From Armigeres subalbatus (lineage: Eukaryota > Arthropoda > Insecta > Diptera > Culicidae): a DNA stretch of 64,000 nucleotides. The stretch is taken from contig NC_085140.1 of assembly GCF_024139115.2 (NCBI RefSeq), positions 432,759,240 through 432,823,239 on the forward strand, written 5' to 3'. The notes under the pieces are model-generated. The model saw only the letters and a list, made by a program, of their open reading frames with translations, made no database searches and was not told the origin of the DNA. The stretch's first letter is position 1. Each line of letters opens with the position of its first letter. Both the position numbers and the translations under genes were made by a program. Below, one piece after another: positions 32,530 through 43,328 of the stretch.

Positions 32530-32648
32530 GGGCACTGCACGGAAACATCTCTTTCTCTTTCGTTCCTCATCAATTTTGACGTTTACTGGCCTTGTTGTTT
32601 TCTAATTTCTTTGCAGCGAAAAAGAGACAAAGCTGTCCGTGCAGTGCT
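32530..32648. repeat. 119-bp hairpin MITE inside the right arm
   Basis: gggcactgcacgga at left and tccgtgcagtgcttt at right are complementary. The surrounding right arm reads ctata before and tatac after, whereas the left arm has an uninterrupted tatata at the equivalent place. It therefore inserted at a TA-rich site after the palindrome formed. Confidence 0.75.
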
Positions 32649-33039
32649 TTATATACAGCGTGTCAATCGGCGAGCAGCAAGCCATGACTTTTCCTCTTCT
32701 AGTCAGACCTCGGCGGCGTGCACACGCATCCACGGAGAGTCGCTGTCACAACTTCGTTCCGGGCAACACAACACCGTGATTTAAATCACGGATCCCGTGT
32801 CTAGACGATAATAGCTCAATCACAGTAAAACGTGATATTGATAACAAAACATGATATGAACTTGTTTGAAATAACTTATTTTTCAAATAAGAGTAAAAAT
32901 ATAAGCGAAAATAACAAAATTTTGCCCCGAAATATCATAAAAATATCAGGTTTTGCTATTTACAAGAATTCAATATCTTGAGCTATTAGTTTGTTTTGGT
33001 TAATAGCAAAACCTGATATTTTTATGACATTTCGGTGCA

Positions 33040-34336
33040 TTTCATCTGCGAAAAAACTACCCGTTGGCTATTTTTATAACTTGGGGACATATTATTGAAG
33101 TATGTTAGCTTCACATCTATGGAGTGATGAATTTCATTAATCATGGTCCACGAGTAGATATAGTGAAAAATCTGACACAATGAAAACTACCTGTCATGTA
33201 ATGCATATTAATGGACCACATGTAGGGTATTTTCTGCAATCCTTCGCGGGCCGTACTTTAGGGATCACTGCCTTGGTATATGCCAAACTTTGCGTACATA
33301 ACTTGAAAAAAAAAGTAACATGACGCAAGTGTCTATCTCACAATTTTCCAACAACATTTTTTTTCAACTAATACTACTATTACAAATAAAAATGGATGTA
33401 ATTTAACTGTGCACACGTCATTTAAAGTTTGTATGGAAATTACTCTGAAAATCAACCCTTATGTTAAAGACCATTCCGTGAGGTTGCCCAGGAACTATTT
33501 AAATATAATCAACACATTGACTACATAGACTACGTCTTAAGCTGAAAGGCAGTTGTTGTTGCAAAGCTTTATGTAGTTTGGAAGCAATGTTATGGAGAAA
33601 ACAAAAATGCTCATTATTGATATTGATGTTATTTTTTACGTGTTAAATCGAATTTCCCAACTTTTTTAGCAAGCATCCAATCGTTTCGCAAGAAAGACAA
33701 CCTGTTTCCTTGTAAGTTTTCCTACGTTGCAGATGTACTCATATGTTTTTCGAGCTTCATGGGAAACGTTGAGGAACGGTTAGGTTAAAAAAAAGGTTAG
33801 CTGTACTTTTCTTATACATAGTACATAGTATAAAATGCAATATCACAAAATAAATTTCAAGATGATGTGTTTATTATACAATTCATATAAGAAAATTCCA
33901 CTCCTTACTGCTAACCGTTTTTAATTAATATGCTCCTAGAATTTTTTGGAAGAGTATTAAAATTTTTCGTATGCTTTCAAATATCATCCTTCGACTTCTT
34001 CTTCCTCATGCAATCTTTATTCGCCAATTAAAAAGTGATTCCTAACATTGCGCACTACATATCTCAACAAAGATAATTCTTGTTATTCTTGTTATACTCA
34101 ACGCATCCCCGGGCCGTGGCCAATTTACGTTGTATAACACTGGGCAATACGTTTACACTGCTGGCTTAAATTTTCAACGTGACGATTACTATATCGAACT
34201 CATGAAATCATTGTGAACTCGATTCGTGGAAAAATTATTCCAGGTTATCCGAGGCTTGTGATAGTCCCTTTATCACAACAGACCTTTCCATCCACTGACT
34301 GGTAGGCTCGAGCGTCCCGTCCTCTGCTTCAGACCC
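33040..34336. other. No recognised gene; one orphan repeat end
   Basis: gtactttagggatcactg near 33254-33271 resembles a hAT-type right terminus, but I found no matching left end. The rest is AT-rich and unassigned. Confidence 0.4.
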
Positions 34337-35937
34337 AGTGGCGCCGGGGGTGGGTGGGACAGGTAGGACATGTCCTACGCATGAATTTTCCTGGGTGGGA
34401 CAGTCAAAGCATTGTCCTACCCATGATTATGGTAAGAATATATGAAGTCCATCGATATGGTAAGAATTTGTGTGTTGGCAGAAGGTTATTTTAAAGCTCA
34501 GAGTCCAAACAATTAATCATAAATGTTTTCGGGATCCTAAAGCAATAGACTGACTGTTCTTCAGGACCTTATAATCCCTAAAGCGCTTAAAGATGTCCAA
34601 TTTTTACTTTTCAGATTCTAAACGTTTTACATAGGTAAAAGTTATTGAAATCTGCGAATAATTTTTTTAGAAGTTTTGATAAAGCACGATTATCAGAAGA
34701 CCACGGAAAAAGTTTTTTTCAAACCTTGATAGATCTATTGAAATTTGAGAAACCAGAAACATACCGAAGTCCGCTCTAAATCTGATACGTAAGGGATTCT
34801 GAGCTCCTGAAGCAGATTTTTTGGCAATCGTGCGTTTTTTGGTTGTTTTTTTAGGCCGATACAAATATTTAAAATCCATTTTGTCCCCCCCCCCCCCTTC
34901 GGATTTTTTTTTGCCAAAAAATTAATTTTGAGGATTTTCAAAACATTCTTTAACAAATCCGAGGAGTTTTTTGATTTTTTTCATTTTAATATTTATTTTT
35001 TATTACCTCCCCCCCCTTGACCTTTCGGAGACTAGTAGGACAAACAGTCAATTAAATATTTGTAACGGCCTTATATCTAGATCCATAACATTTTCTATAA
35101 TCTTAACAGTTAGCAATAATTTATTATAAAACCATTAAGTATTTTTTTCAAATTTTAGTAATCCCTGACTTCTTTTTGAAGCTTGTGATGAAATATTCGA
35201 TAATCGATAATGGAAAAGCAACAGTTGGCCTGAAAATCGAGGAAATTTTCTCAAATTACATTGCAAACATAACTTTCCCATAACGAAATGAATTTCATAT
35301 CAACATGGAACAGTTATGCTTTCAGTGGTAGTACTAAATATAGTTAGAATGTGCATCGATTTCTCATTACCAGAATTGTTGCCCATGCGGAGGCAAGCTC
35401 AGTGGTCTAGTTGCTATAGTTCGATCGCAGGCTTGTCCTTTTCCTATTCTATGTCTTAGTTCTTTTTGTGTTTCACGTTCTACCAAAACTATTCTTACCA
35501 CACTAACAGTTCCATAACCTCCCGTGGCACCGATGAGAGGACGTAGCTCATTTCTTAAGTATAGATGTCTCAATTAATAATTCTTTTTCCTCCACCATTC
35601 ACAAAAACGTGACCAGGACTGATCTCGACTGTTGAAGAGTGCCTTGCTTCCATCTAAGAGATAGTGATTAGTCCTCAATAATTATTTGCGTTAACGGATG
35701 GAAGTGATGCTACTTCCATATCCATGTAACATTTTTAATTTAATAACGATCTTCAAAACCATAATTTGCTCTTCATGACCTTCATAAAACCAGTATTAAA
35801 TCAAAATGTTACTAGAGTAGGCTTGTAACACCTGAAAATTTATACGAATCGCTTAATGTTACCGCTAATACCAGACTGTAGCCCAAATCGGCATTTTCCA
35901 TTTGTCCTACCCACGACTCGGAACGTGGATGCGCCTC
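34337..35937. mobile_element. hAT-type non-autonomous element, 1.6 kb
   Basis: The left end agtggcgccgggggtgg and right end ...ggatgcgcctc are partly complementary; inside them a gtggg(t)aggac/gtcctaccca word is inverted too. Both sides carry tcagaccc (34329-34336, 35938-35945), an 8-bp duplication. The interior includes the second AGGCCGATAC MITE and no transposase. The right terminus is more decayed than the left. Confidence 0.65.
34853..35071. repeat. AGGCCGATAC MITE, copy 2 (nested in a hAT element)
   Basis: aggccgatacaaatatttaa at left and aaatatttgtaacggcct at right. It shares a C-tract, ggattttcaaaacattcttt and cctttcggagactagtag with copy 1 at 31408-31657. It lies inside the 34337-35937 element. 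Confidence 0.75.
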
Positions 35938-36483
35938 TCAGACCCATGAGGTTAGAAACAGTTCAGTTCAGGGTTTTAAACTTGTAACAGAATAGAAGAG
36001 CGAGTGCTATGGAAACTATTTATTAAAGGAAAGTTGTTTGTAGAGATAGATATCAATCTCCCAGCTCCCAATCATTTAATGCCTAAAAAAATTAAAATAA
36101 TCAAACTGAATTACAATATTACACTTTTGATATATCCCGGGTTAACTGGCTAACATGCGTTGAAAATGTGGTTCCATGCGTACCGCCCACTTTAAGGAAT
36201 ATTACGAGTAACGATCATATGAGAAAGAAGTACTGGACGACCCCTATACTAAAAATCATAAGCGAACCGAGATAGGCATTACTTCTAGGAACCAACCATC
36301 GCCAAAATGACGTGGTCAGGATTTATTAAATCAAATCAACTGCCCCGAACCTGCCATTAGCATAGTAACGTACTGAATCGGAGAATAAATGCAATTTGAC
36401 GCAGAGTTTAAACCCTCTCTTCGCCTTCTAAGCCTTCTAATAATTTGATACGTGGAAACTAACTTTCGACTGGCCCAGGATAC

Positions 36484-37105
36484 AAAAAGTCGTCCGATTC
36501 TACGGGGCACCCCCCAGGATTTTGCCTTTGGGTAAGAAAATCATTCTCTTAAAATTTCAGCCTGATCGGTTATTGCATAAGCTGGCGCAATTGATTTGAA
36601 GTTAATATGGGGGTTTCAGCCGAAATATATGGGAAAATGCAGCGCAAGTAATCGAAGGTAGTTGCGATATGTGTTGTGGCGCGCGTGCAGTTACTTATGT
36701 ATCAGTGCGCGCGAAATCACGAATCTCAGGCACCTTTGATTGCATGCGTATGTTTTCATGGCAATTAATGAATTTCAAAGTGCTCAAACAAACTCCAAAT
36801 AAATCAGCTGAAAACTAATTTAAAGCTTATGTAATCATAGTAGAATTTTATGTGGAATTGTTCATTGCCATGTTAACTTCATTTCCTGCAAATCTGGGTT
36901 CAATCGGGCTTTTCCATCCAATTCCCTGTACGAAATAGTAACAGAGGTGCATTTTCCCATATATTTCGGCTGAAACCCCCATATTAACTTCAAATCAATT
37001 GCGCCAGCTTATGCAATAACCGATCAGGCTGAAATTTTCAGAGAATGATTTTCTTACCTAAAGGCAAAATCCTGGAGGGTGCCCCGTAGAATCCGACGAC
37101 TTTTT
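36484..37105. repeat. MITE with 157-bp inverted arms
   Basis: Left arm aaaaagtcgtccgattctac to 36640 pairs with right arm 36949 to gtagaatccgacgactttt, with only a few mismatches (gcaccccccaggat against atcctggagggtgc, for example). The central 300 bp is unrelated AT-rich sequence. The flanks were not resolvable as a target duplication. Confidence 0.85.
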
Positions 37106-37613
37106 TTTCTCCCCATACTAGGCTGGGCTAACTATCCTTAAATTGGCGCGTGAAAAAATAAGTTATTCCATTAGTAAATTTCTTGAAACCTTAACTACCT
37201 CAGTCATTCAGAGGCACTAGGTCTCAATATTCGTTTTCTTTTTAAATTCTATAACAATTCATCACGCTCACCCCCATATTAGTCATATGTACAACGAATG
37301 GTGACTATTACCTTATTACTATACTAAGTATAGTAAAAGACCGGAAGTAATTACATACATATTTTAACAAAGGTCATAAATAAAAAATCAAATTCTCATG
37401 AGACGGCTTCAACAATATTATAATTCTTGATTCCATATGTTACCATTCGTTTTATTGGTATTACGAAAACTATAGCTTTTTTTTGATAGAACGTCACTTG
37501 CTATTCGTGCTAAGAACACGCCATTTGGATCATTTTTATTGTTTTCAGTGCAGTTTTTAACTATTAACATGCAAAATGTGTAATTTATATATTGTGATGA
37601 CAACTCACCTTAA
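37106..37613. other. No recognised gene
   Basis: AT-rich spacer between the MITE and the LINE remnant. Confidence 0.45.
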
Positions 37614-38418
37614 CCTGTTGCCAAGTTAGGTTTCGGTCGACTTCTTTTAATTCTTTATGGAGGCTACGCTGCCATGAGCCTCTGAGTCTGCTTCTGCTGC
37701 GAAATCCAGCTGGGTCCTAGTCTAATGCTTGTTTACAGATTTTTTTTCGCCCCTGGGTATGTAAGGTGTTGCCGAACCAGTCCCACTTCCGTTCCGAATT
37801 TCAGTTGCTATTGGGCTCTGGTGAGAACGACGATGCAGCTCGTTGTTTGAGATCTAGTTGTGAGGCAGCCATGCACGAATTATGTACCGCAGCCTTCTAT
37901 CGCTGGTCCGTGCGCCTATGTCAATCTTGGTACCGCCATTTGGCTACCAAGATATTGGAAGCTTTTAACATTCACCGATGATTGCCCGGCTAGAGTGAAG
38001 TTGGAAAGGGCGCCGTGTTCACATCCAACGATTTGGTTTTATTGTCATTGATGACTAATCCTACAGAAGAGGAGCGCTTGGCAAGGTCGTTGAGCTGACT
38101 CTGCATATCAGAGCGCCGTTAAGCTAGGAGTGTAACGTCATCCGCTAATTCGAAGTCGTTTTTGGTGCTCCATGGTTATGGGCTGCCATAGCAGCCCGCG
38201 GTTTGGTTCACGGTCAATCGCACCTATGAGAATCTCGACGATTACGATGAGGAACAGTAGCGGTGATAGAACACTTGCTTGCCTCAAACCAGCTACGACC
38301 CGGATAGAGTCGGACAAGACCTCACTGTGCAGCATTCTACACGAGATGTCCTCGTACTTGTAAGGGTAAGATGTATATTAGGAATTGGGCAATCCACTTT
38401 TGGAGTGCATTGACGACC

Positions 38419-38950
38419 GGGGGGCCCTCCTTAGCCGTGCGGTAAGACGCGTGGCTACAAAGCAAGACCATGCTGAGGGTGGCTGGGTTCGATTCCCGGT
38501 GCCGGTCTAGGCAATTTTCGGATTGGAAATTGTCTCGACTTCCTGGGCAGCTTCATGATATATGAATGCAAAAATGGTAACCTGGCTTAAAAACCTCGCA
38601 GTTAATAACTGTGAAAGTGCTTTATGAACACTAAGCTGCGAGGCGGCTCCGTCACAGCACAGACAAACAGACATAACACATTGAACATTCACTCATCAAA
38701 TTCATAGTCGTACACACACTAACGATATCTGTTGTTTTCACTAAGTTGGGCAAATCACGCACCAGATGGCCGTAGTGAGCAAATGTCAAACTCGAGCAAA
38801 TCCGTTGTGCGCGCCACGAATGATCGATTGGCCAACTAATGATTATTTAAATTGACCAGTAAATTAGTGAACGTTTAGAACTTCATGAGTGTTATGTCTG
38901 TTTGTCTGTGATCACAGTGTGGGGATGTAATGCCAAGAAGAAGAAGAAGA
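38419..38950 (+). mobile_element. Feilai-type tRNA-derived SINE (interrupted)
   Basis: The head contains an A box (ttagccgtgcggtaag, from 38431) and a B box (gggttcgattcc, 38485-38496). The body has gcaattttcggattggaaat and aacactaagctgcgaggcgg. The 3' end tgtggggatgtaatgcc is followed by an (aag)n tail ending near 38950. This is the layout of Feilai, the abundant Aedes aegypti SINE, with a small internal deletion after ctggg. A MITE splits it at 38658-38911. Confidence 0.85.
38658..38911. repeat. MITE with 22-bp perfect TIRs, inside the SINE
   Basis: cacagacaaacagacataac plus ac at 38658-38679 is the exact complement of the right end at 38889-38910. The SINE sequence tcacag occurs at both sides (38652-38657 and 38912-38917), giving a target duplication of about 6 bp. 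The interior is not coding. Confidence 0.85.
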
Positions 38951-39560
38951 TGATGACCGATACGCAAATACCGTAAAACGGTTTGGTTGCCAACACTGAC
39001 TAGTAAATAGCAGGCCATGACTTTGCCTCTTTCCTCGTGGGACAACGAACGGAGTCGCACGCGCGACAAGACAGCACACCCCGTGACGGATAGCTCGTTC
39101 GGCAGAACTAGGGCGCACAGTACTGTGCCTCGATGAGGCCGATGATTTTTCAGGAAGTTTTTCGCAACTCAGGGCACCCCACATAGTCTCGTGAATGAGA
39201 TGGTCGAAAGCATTTTCGTAGTCAATAAATAATAAGTAAAGGAACTCTTGGAAATCGTTTACCTGTTCCAGAATGATACGGAACGTGACAATATGATCAA
39301 CACAGAATCTTCCGGTACGGAGTCGAGCCTGCATCCGCCGGAGAAACGAATCGAATTTTTCATGAATCCGGGCTAGGATAACTTTACATGGAACTTTGAG
39401 AATGGTACACAGCAACACAATGTCTCGCCAGTTATCGCATACAATCATGTCACCCTTTTTGGGCACCTTCACTAAAATATCCTGCATTCAATCGACCGGA
39501 AAAGATATTATTATTAATGTCTTTATTTAAGAAGTGTTCAGCCCTAGTATGTCCTCTCCA

Positions 39561-39825
39561 AGTATATGTCTTTCATTTGGATCTCAAATCCAGGCATTGT
39601 AAGATCTCCGAATTGATCTGGAGTTTGAATAAAACGGGATACCGAATCAACAACGACTACCGTGGTGTCCCAAACCAGTTTATGTCGTCCGAGTATATGT
39701 CTTTCATTTGTTTCTCAAATTCAGGCCTATGGGATGTTGAAAGATTTCCAAATTTTTCTGGAGTTTGAATCAAATGGTATACTATCAACCACGGCTTCCA
39801 TGATGTCCCAAGCCCCGGTATCAAA
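39561..39825. repeat. 131-bp imperfect tandem duplication
   Basis: agtatatgtctttcatttg recurs at 39561 and 39692, and the following landmarks (ctggagtttgaat, then tggtgtccca or tgatgtccca) recur in the same order. The copies differ at many positions, so the duplication is old. Confidence 0.7.
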
Positions 39826-40989
39826 CCTATTATATTATGCATTTGTCACGCTGCCGTCAGTACCGGTTGATCTTGCTCATTCTCTTGTCGGCCTTCCAAA
39901 TTTCCACGATATTGTCGCCGTTGTTGGTATTTTTTTTAGCGACGAATTTTTTTTGTGTGCTAGTTTGATCCGTCAAAACATGCGACAAAATGTTTTATAT
40001 CCGGATCAAAGTTCCATAGTAGAACCTGAGATCACATTATCAGCAGTCAGACCCGTTTCGCCGAGCTAGCACTTCGAAGCTCTATAAGGGATTGCAGTCA
40101 GTCATCAAGTGCCCATCCACTATTGTGAGGTTTCCCTCCATTGCATCGGAAATTGCACCAGTGAAAAGCAACAATATAATCTGGTACAGTCTGGAGATGC
40201 CAGTTCATGGTCGCGACAATCAGGCGGGGTCTCTTCGTCGGTATACAACTAGCTCAATACTATCGTGAAGATGAATAAAACAATACATATCAAAGTACAA
40301 ATTGCTTTTATTTCCAAAGTAGTTTTAAAAATATATCGCTATAAGTTTCATCACTCGTTATCCACATGCACATTTTAGTGCATGCTCACTGAGACTTCCA
40401 AAAGGCATTTATTTCGCAAACATACACTCGAAAAACTTTGTCACGGATGGTTCTAAGATAAATCGTTGTGCCTAACAGATTCCTAACAGACTATAAACAC
40501 GATGTTTTGACCGAATTTGATATGAAACGTAGTTAGATTCTAATGAAAATGCTGCACGAGATTTCACAAACACTTTATTCAAATGATTATCTTCCGACTA
40601 GAATAACAACGCGACGGATTTTTATTTATTTTCGCAAATTTTATTCCTAATTTATGTGTTTTACCTATTGTATGGGAAGAAGGCGCTTTCGTATAGCAAA
40701 ATTCAAATTGGTACATATTTCTCTCCAAGTCCAAATGTAATACGAAATTTTGGCATCACTTACCAATAATAGCTAATGAATTATGTTAAATATGTTTATC
40801 CGAATTTCTAATAGTTCAAATGCAATGATGACTCAAAAAGATTCTTACGAAAAGTAGGGAAGTTCAAACTTAACAGTGTTTATCTAGGTTTTTCGTTATT
40901 AAGTGCTCTTTTTCGTAATAAATAGTTCTTCCTTACAAAATAATATCACGATCGGCGAAGCAGAGAAACACAAAGTGCGCTGAACAAAT
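39826..40989. other. Piezo 3' flank and probable 3' UTR
   Basis: No open gene. For the minus-strand Piezo transcript, complements of AATAAA occur near 40624 and 40304, so the 3' UTR probably extends several hundred bases below the stop at 40990. A frame at 39662-40069 overlaps the tandem duplication and is not supported. Confidence 0.5.
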
Positions 40990-41305
40990 CTAATCGTTCT
41001 TTTTCTGTGATTTGGAGCTGCTGCTAATTGAGTCGCTTTCGTCATCTCCTTCTTCGTTCTTTGGGCGGGTCCATTTGATCATCGTCTCCGGTGACCGGTA
41101 CAGGAAGATGAGTTTGGCGAACAGATCCTCTTCGAGGGTGAACTCCAGCGACTCCCGCACCAGATAGATATCCAAACAAAGCTGCAGCACTCGGTCCACG
41201 TACGGCAGATCCTCGAACATAATCTTTGAGCTTGCCCCGGAGAAGATACTGGTCCTGAGCATCCGCGAGAACACGAGAATCAACGTGGAGTAGATACCAA
41301 TAATG
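40990..41305 (-). CDS. Piezo: Piezo mechanosensitive channel, last exon (inner helix and CTD)
   Basis: Final exon of Piezo, the trimeric mechanically gated cation channel of the plasma membrane. The acceptor is the tag at 41306-41308 and the stop at 40990-40992; entry is in phase 2. It begins with the pore-lining inner helix (IIGIYSTLILVFSRMLRTSI). The intracellular C-terminal domain follows, with the strongly conserved IMFEDLPYVDRVLQLCLDIY, LVRESLEFTLEEDLFAKLIF and LYRSPETMIKWTR motifs. A short charged and serine-rich tail (SISSSSKSQKKND) ends the protein. All key features are intact. Confidence 0.95.
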
Positions 41306-41368
41306 CTAAAATACGACAATGGCTTGAATTAGAAATGTTCCGAAATGGGGTGGTTTCAAAGGACTGAC

Positions 41369-41594
41369 CCTCCGGCCGCGATGGAGCTGATAGTACTGGG
41401 GAAAATTTTGTCATTAAACATGTACATCACTAGGTGAGATAAGCAGTCTGCGTATGGCATGTTGGCGAACGTGGCGTACGTTGGGTCGCTGCAGTTCTCT
41501 CTGACTTCCCACCAGAACAATGGGATGCTGTTGTTGCTGTGGGTTTGGAACAACCGGAGTGTCAAGTTGCGATAATTTTCCTCGCTGTCATCCG
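41369..41594 (-). CDS. Piezo: Piezo, penultimate exon (end of cap)
   Basis: 226 bp between an acceptor cag (41595-41597) and a GTCAGT donor (41363-41368), phases 1 in and 2 out. It encodes the last part of the extracellular cap and the link to the inner helix. WWEVRENCSD and FNDKIFPSTISSIAAGG match the conserved end of the cap, where a W-x-x-x-x-x-C pattern precedes the return to the membrane. The intron to the last exon is 63 bp, a typical short insect intron. Confidence 0.93.
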
Positions 41595-41658
41595 CTGCAA
41601 ATGAAAAGAATTATATTACAACAATACAGCACAACAGCTATCGTTCCGCAATACTTAC

Positions 41659-42841
41659 TGTAAGCTGCTTTGATCAATTGGTGGATCGGACGAATATTGC
41701 CGCTATTTTTCACCTTTAAAAACTTTGGCATCATATACGGCAGCGCTACAGATATGTTGGAGTCGGTTGACAACATCTGAACCAAAATTGGTCGAGCGGG
41801 ATTATTTGGCCCAAGCTCGTAGGATTTCTCTTCCGATACTATTCCTGGATTTTCTTTGGAATGTGATTTACGACTGATCGTGTATCGGAAGCGACACGTC
41901 AGCGTTGCTGTGGTGTTTAGATCATTTAGCAACCGTGCCTTATCCGGTGGAGAAATGTTCCAAATTGAGGTAGAATTTGCGCCAAGTTTCACCGCCGCCA
42001 CATCCACAGGTTCGTAGTTAGACAAAAATGTTAGTGCCGTCTTATCCTTGGCATATGGCAGCATGAACTTTTCCCATTGAGCATCGTTTAGACCATGAAT
42101 ATTACTATCCTGAGCAGACATGACATACACCGGTTCGTACGGGCCTATTCTCAACGTCACAGATACATCGTACGGCAGATTTGGTTCGCCCACTGCATTA
42201 CTGAAAGCGAACAGCGCCAATGGGAACCAAATCAACAAGATAATACTGAACATCATTCCTCCTCCCATGAGATACTTGGATAGTGAGCCTTTCTTCTGTC
42301 CGCTAGGTGCGGGTATATCCTCTTCCAGCTGCCTCATACACTTCAATTGATATACATTTGCAAAAATGTCCTCCATCTTGAGCCAATCGAACAAAGTCAT
42401 CGACGTATCCGTCCATATCCAGTCCATCAGCGTTCGCAGTTCGAACAAGAACGGGATTGTCATAAACAGCTTGTACCCGGTGAAGTTAAGCATAGAGAAT
42501 CCTTTGGTAACAAAATTCCCCAGAATTCTCGCCGGATAGCCACATCGGATCTGATAGGCTGAAAACAGCAAATAGAAGCATTTTATGAGGTAGTAATAAA
42601 CCGGCGGATTGGTCGCATTGAAGCTTCGCTCCGTAGTGCCCGGCAGCACAAAGAACATCCAAATATGCAGCCCAATGATCAGGAAGAACTGAAACAGAAT
42701 CTTCCCCACTATGTACTTCCGCAGATACAGGGCACGATCGACTACAATCAGGAAGAACTGGATTATCAGCATTAGCAAAAATGTCATTGGCACTTTGTTC
42801 TCTTCGAAGTAGGACATCACGCCGCCGTCTCCTTCCTGGGT
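41659..42841 (-). CDS. Piezo: Piezo, large C-terminal exon (anchor, outer helix, cap)
   Basis: A 1183-bp exon, 394 codons, acceptor tag at 42842-42844 and GTAAGT donor at 41653-41658. It starts TQEGDGGVMSYFEENKVPMT. Transmembrane helices follow (FLLMLIIQFFLIVVDRALYL; ILFQFFLIIGLHIWMFFVLP; YYYLIKCFYLLFSAYQIRCG). The anchor carries the diagnostic PFLFELRTLMDWIWTDTSMT and EDIFANVYQLKCMRQLE. After the elbow-like GQKKGSLSKYLMGGGMM comes the outer pore helix (FSIILLIWFPLALFAFSNAV), and then the extracellular cap with NLPYDVSVTLRIGPYEPVY and several N-x-S/T sites (ANSTS, LNTTA). Nothing is missing. The identification is based on the anchor motif and the order of segments. Confidence 0.95.
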
Positions 42842-42898
42842 CTATAACAGACAAAAATGTGAAATTCTGATCAACGATAAATATTGAAAACAAATTAC

Positions 42899-43328
42899 CC
42901 CAAAAGCAGAGAATCCGAATAATATGACGAAGAAGTTTATAAAATCACATAAAAACAGATAACCATAAACGTCGGCCGTTTTTCGCGATTGACGATCCAA
43001 CAGTTGACTGAAGAACGATTTCACCGATTCGGTGTACTTTTGGAACGAGTGCTTCACAATTTGGGGGAAATAGTCTCCAGATTCTTCGGAGTGATGCGTT
43101 ACGCAAACCAATGCTGCTCCGTTCCCGTTAGGGGCGTCATCTGGACCATGACCAACTCCTTCTTCCACTTTTACCATACTGAGCTCGGTGGACGGTTCCT
43201 GGCGAATGATTACTGCTTCTTGGCTACAAATTTGAAGAGTAGAGTTACCAGTTGATGAACTTCGGTATATTTGGGTTTGATTGTGAGCATGAATATCATG
43301 AAAGTAGTTATCTAACAGATTCGATGAT
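42899..43328 (-). CDS. Piezo: Piezo exon (disordered linker and blade helix)
   Basis: 430 bp, phase 2 in and 0 out. The acceptor tag is at 43329-43331 and the donor GTAATT at 42893-42898. The N-terminal half is a polar linker (QTQIYRSSSTGNSTLQ, VEEGVGHGPDDAPNGNG) and the C-terminal half is membrane-associated (SVKSFFSQLLDRQSRKTADV, then YLFLCDFINFFVILFGFSAF). In-frame junctions on both sides support the exon. The linker is expected to be poorly conserved. Confidence 0.88.

Larger units (their letters stand above)
32011..33039. repeat. Compound 1-kb palindrome with later insertions
   Basis: The left end tgcaccgaaatgtcataaaa is complementary to the right end ttttatgacatttcggtgca. Arms match from there to a centre near 32465, including aaacctgatatt hairpins, a gtgatattgataacaaaac segment, a gactctccgtggatgcgtgt segment and a perfect 50-bp inner stem (tgtaacacacgctgaaggca onward, right arm ending at 32526). 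The left arm is lengthened by a 33-bp palindrome (32332-32364) and the right arm by a 119-bp hairpin element (32530-32648). The sequence just left (31929-32010) is also a direct relative of 32826-32950, so the arms are themselves partly duplicated. No coding capacity. Confidence 0.85.
38362..39117. mobile_element. Compound insertion in the LINE (SINE plus MITE plus flanks)
   Basis: The LINE sequence left of the break ends ctcgtact and the sequence right of it begins gtactgtgcctc, so gtact is probably a short target duplication. The inserted 0.75 kb consists of 56 bp of unknown sequence, the Feilai SINE with its internal MITE, and about 160 bp (38961-39117) resembling the atggcctgct/gtcatggcttgct sequences in the 32-kb palindrome. 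Confidence 0.6.
37614..39490 (-). pseudogene. LINE reverse transcriptase remnant split by an insertion
   Basis: Read on the minus strand from 39490: ILVKVPKKGDMIVCDNWRDI, RLRTGRFCVDHIVTFRIILE and YLLFIDYENAFDHL (RT blocks up to the first catalytic motif). The sequence breaks at about 39118 and resumes at about 38361 with SCRMLHSEVLSDSIRVVAGL and SVLSPLLFLIVIVEILIGAI (block B). It then becomes frame-broken, and at 37614-37720 ends with GSWQRSLHKELKEVDRNLTW, a typical C-terminal tail. The FADD box region is degraded. This is a different LINE lineage from the RTE copy; I do not assign a clade. Confidence 0.8.

Noticed and set aside
33254..33275. Right end of a further hAT element (tttagggatcactg)
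   Set aside because: No matching left terminus or target duplication could be found in the window.
35390..35440. tRNA-like stretch with gttcgatcg
   Set aside because: Only a weak B-box-like word, without an A box at proper spacing or a foldable arm set.
38419..38500. tRNA gene (A and B boxes present)
   Set aside because: The boxes belong to the head of a Feilai-type SINE; body and (aag)n tail follow and no proper cloverleaf forms. The heads at 10890 and 26640 were rejected for the same reason.
39662..40069. 135-codon frame on the plus strand
   Set aside because: Overlaps an old tandem duplication, lacks motifs and has no promoter or splice context.
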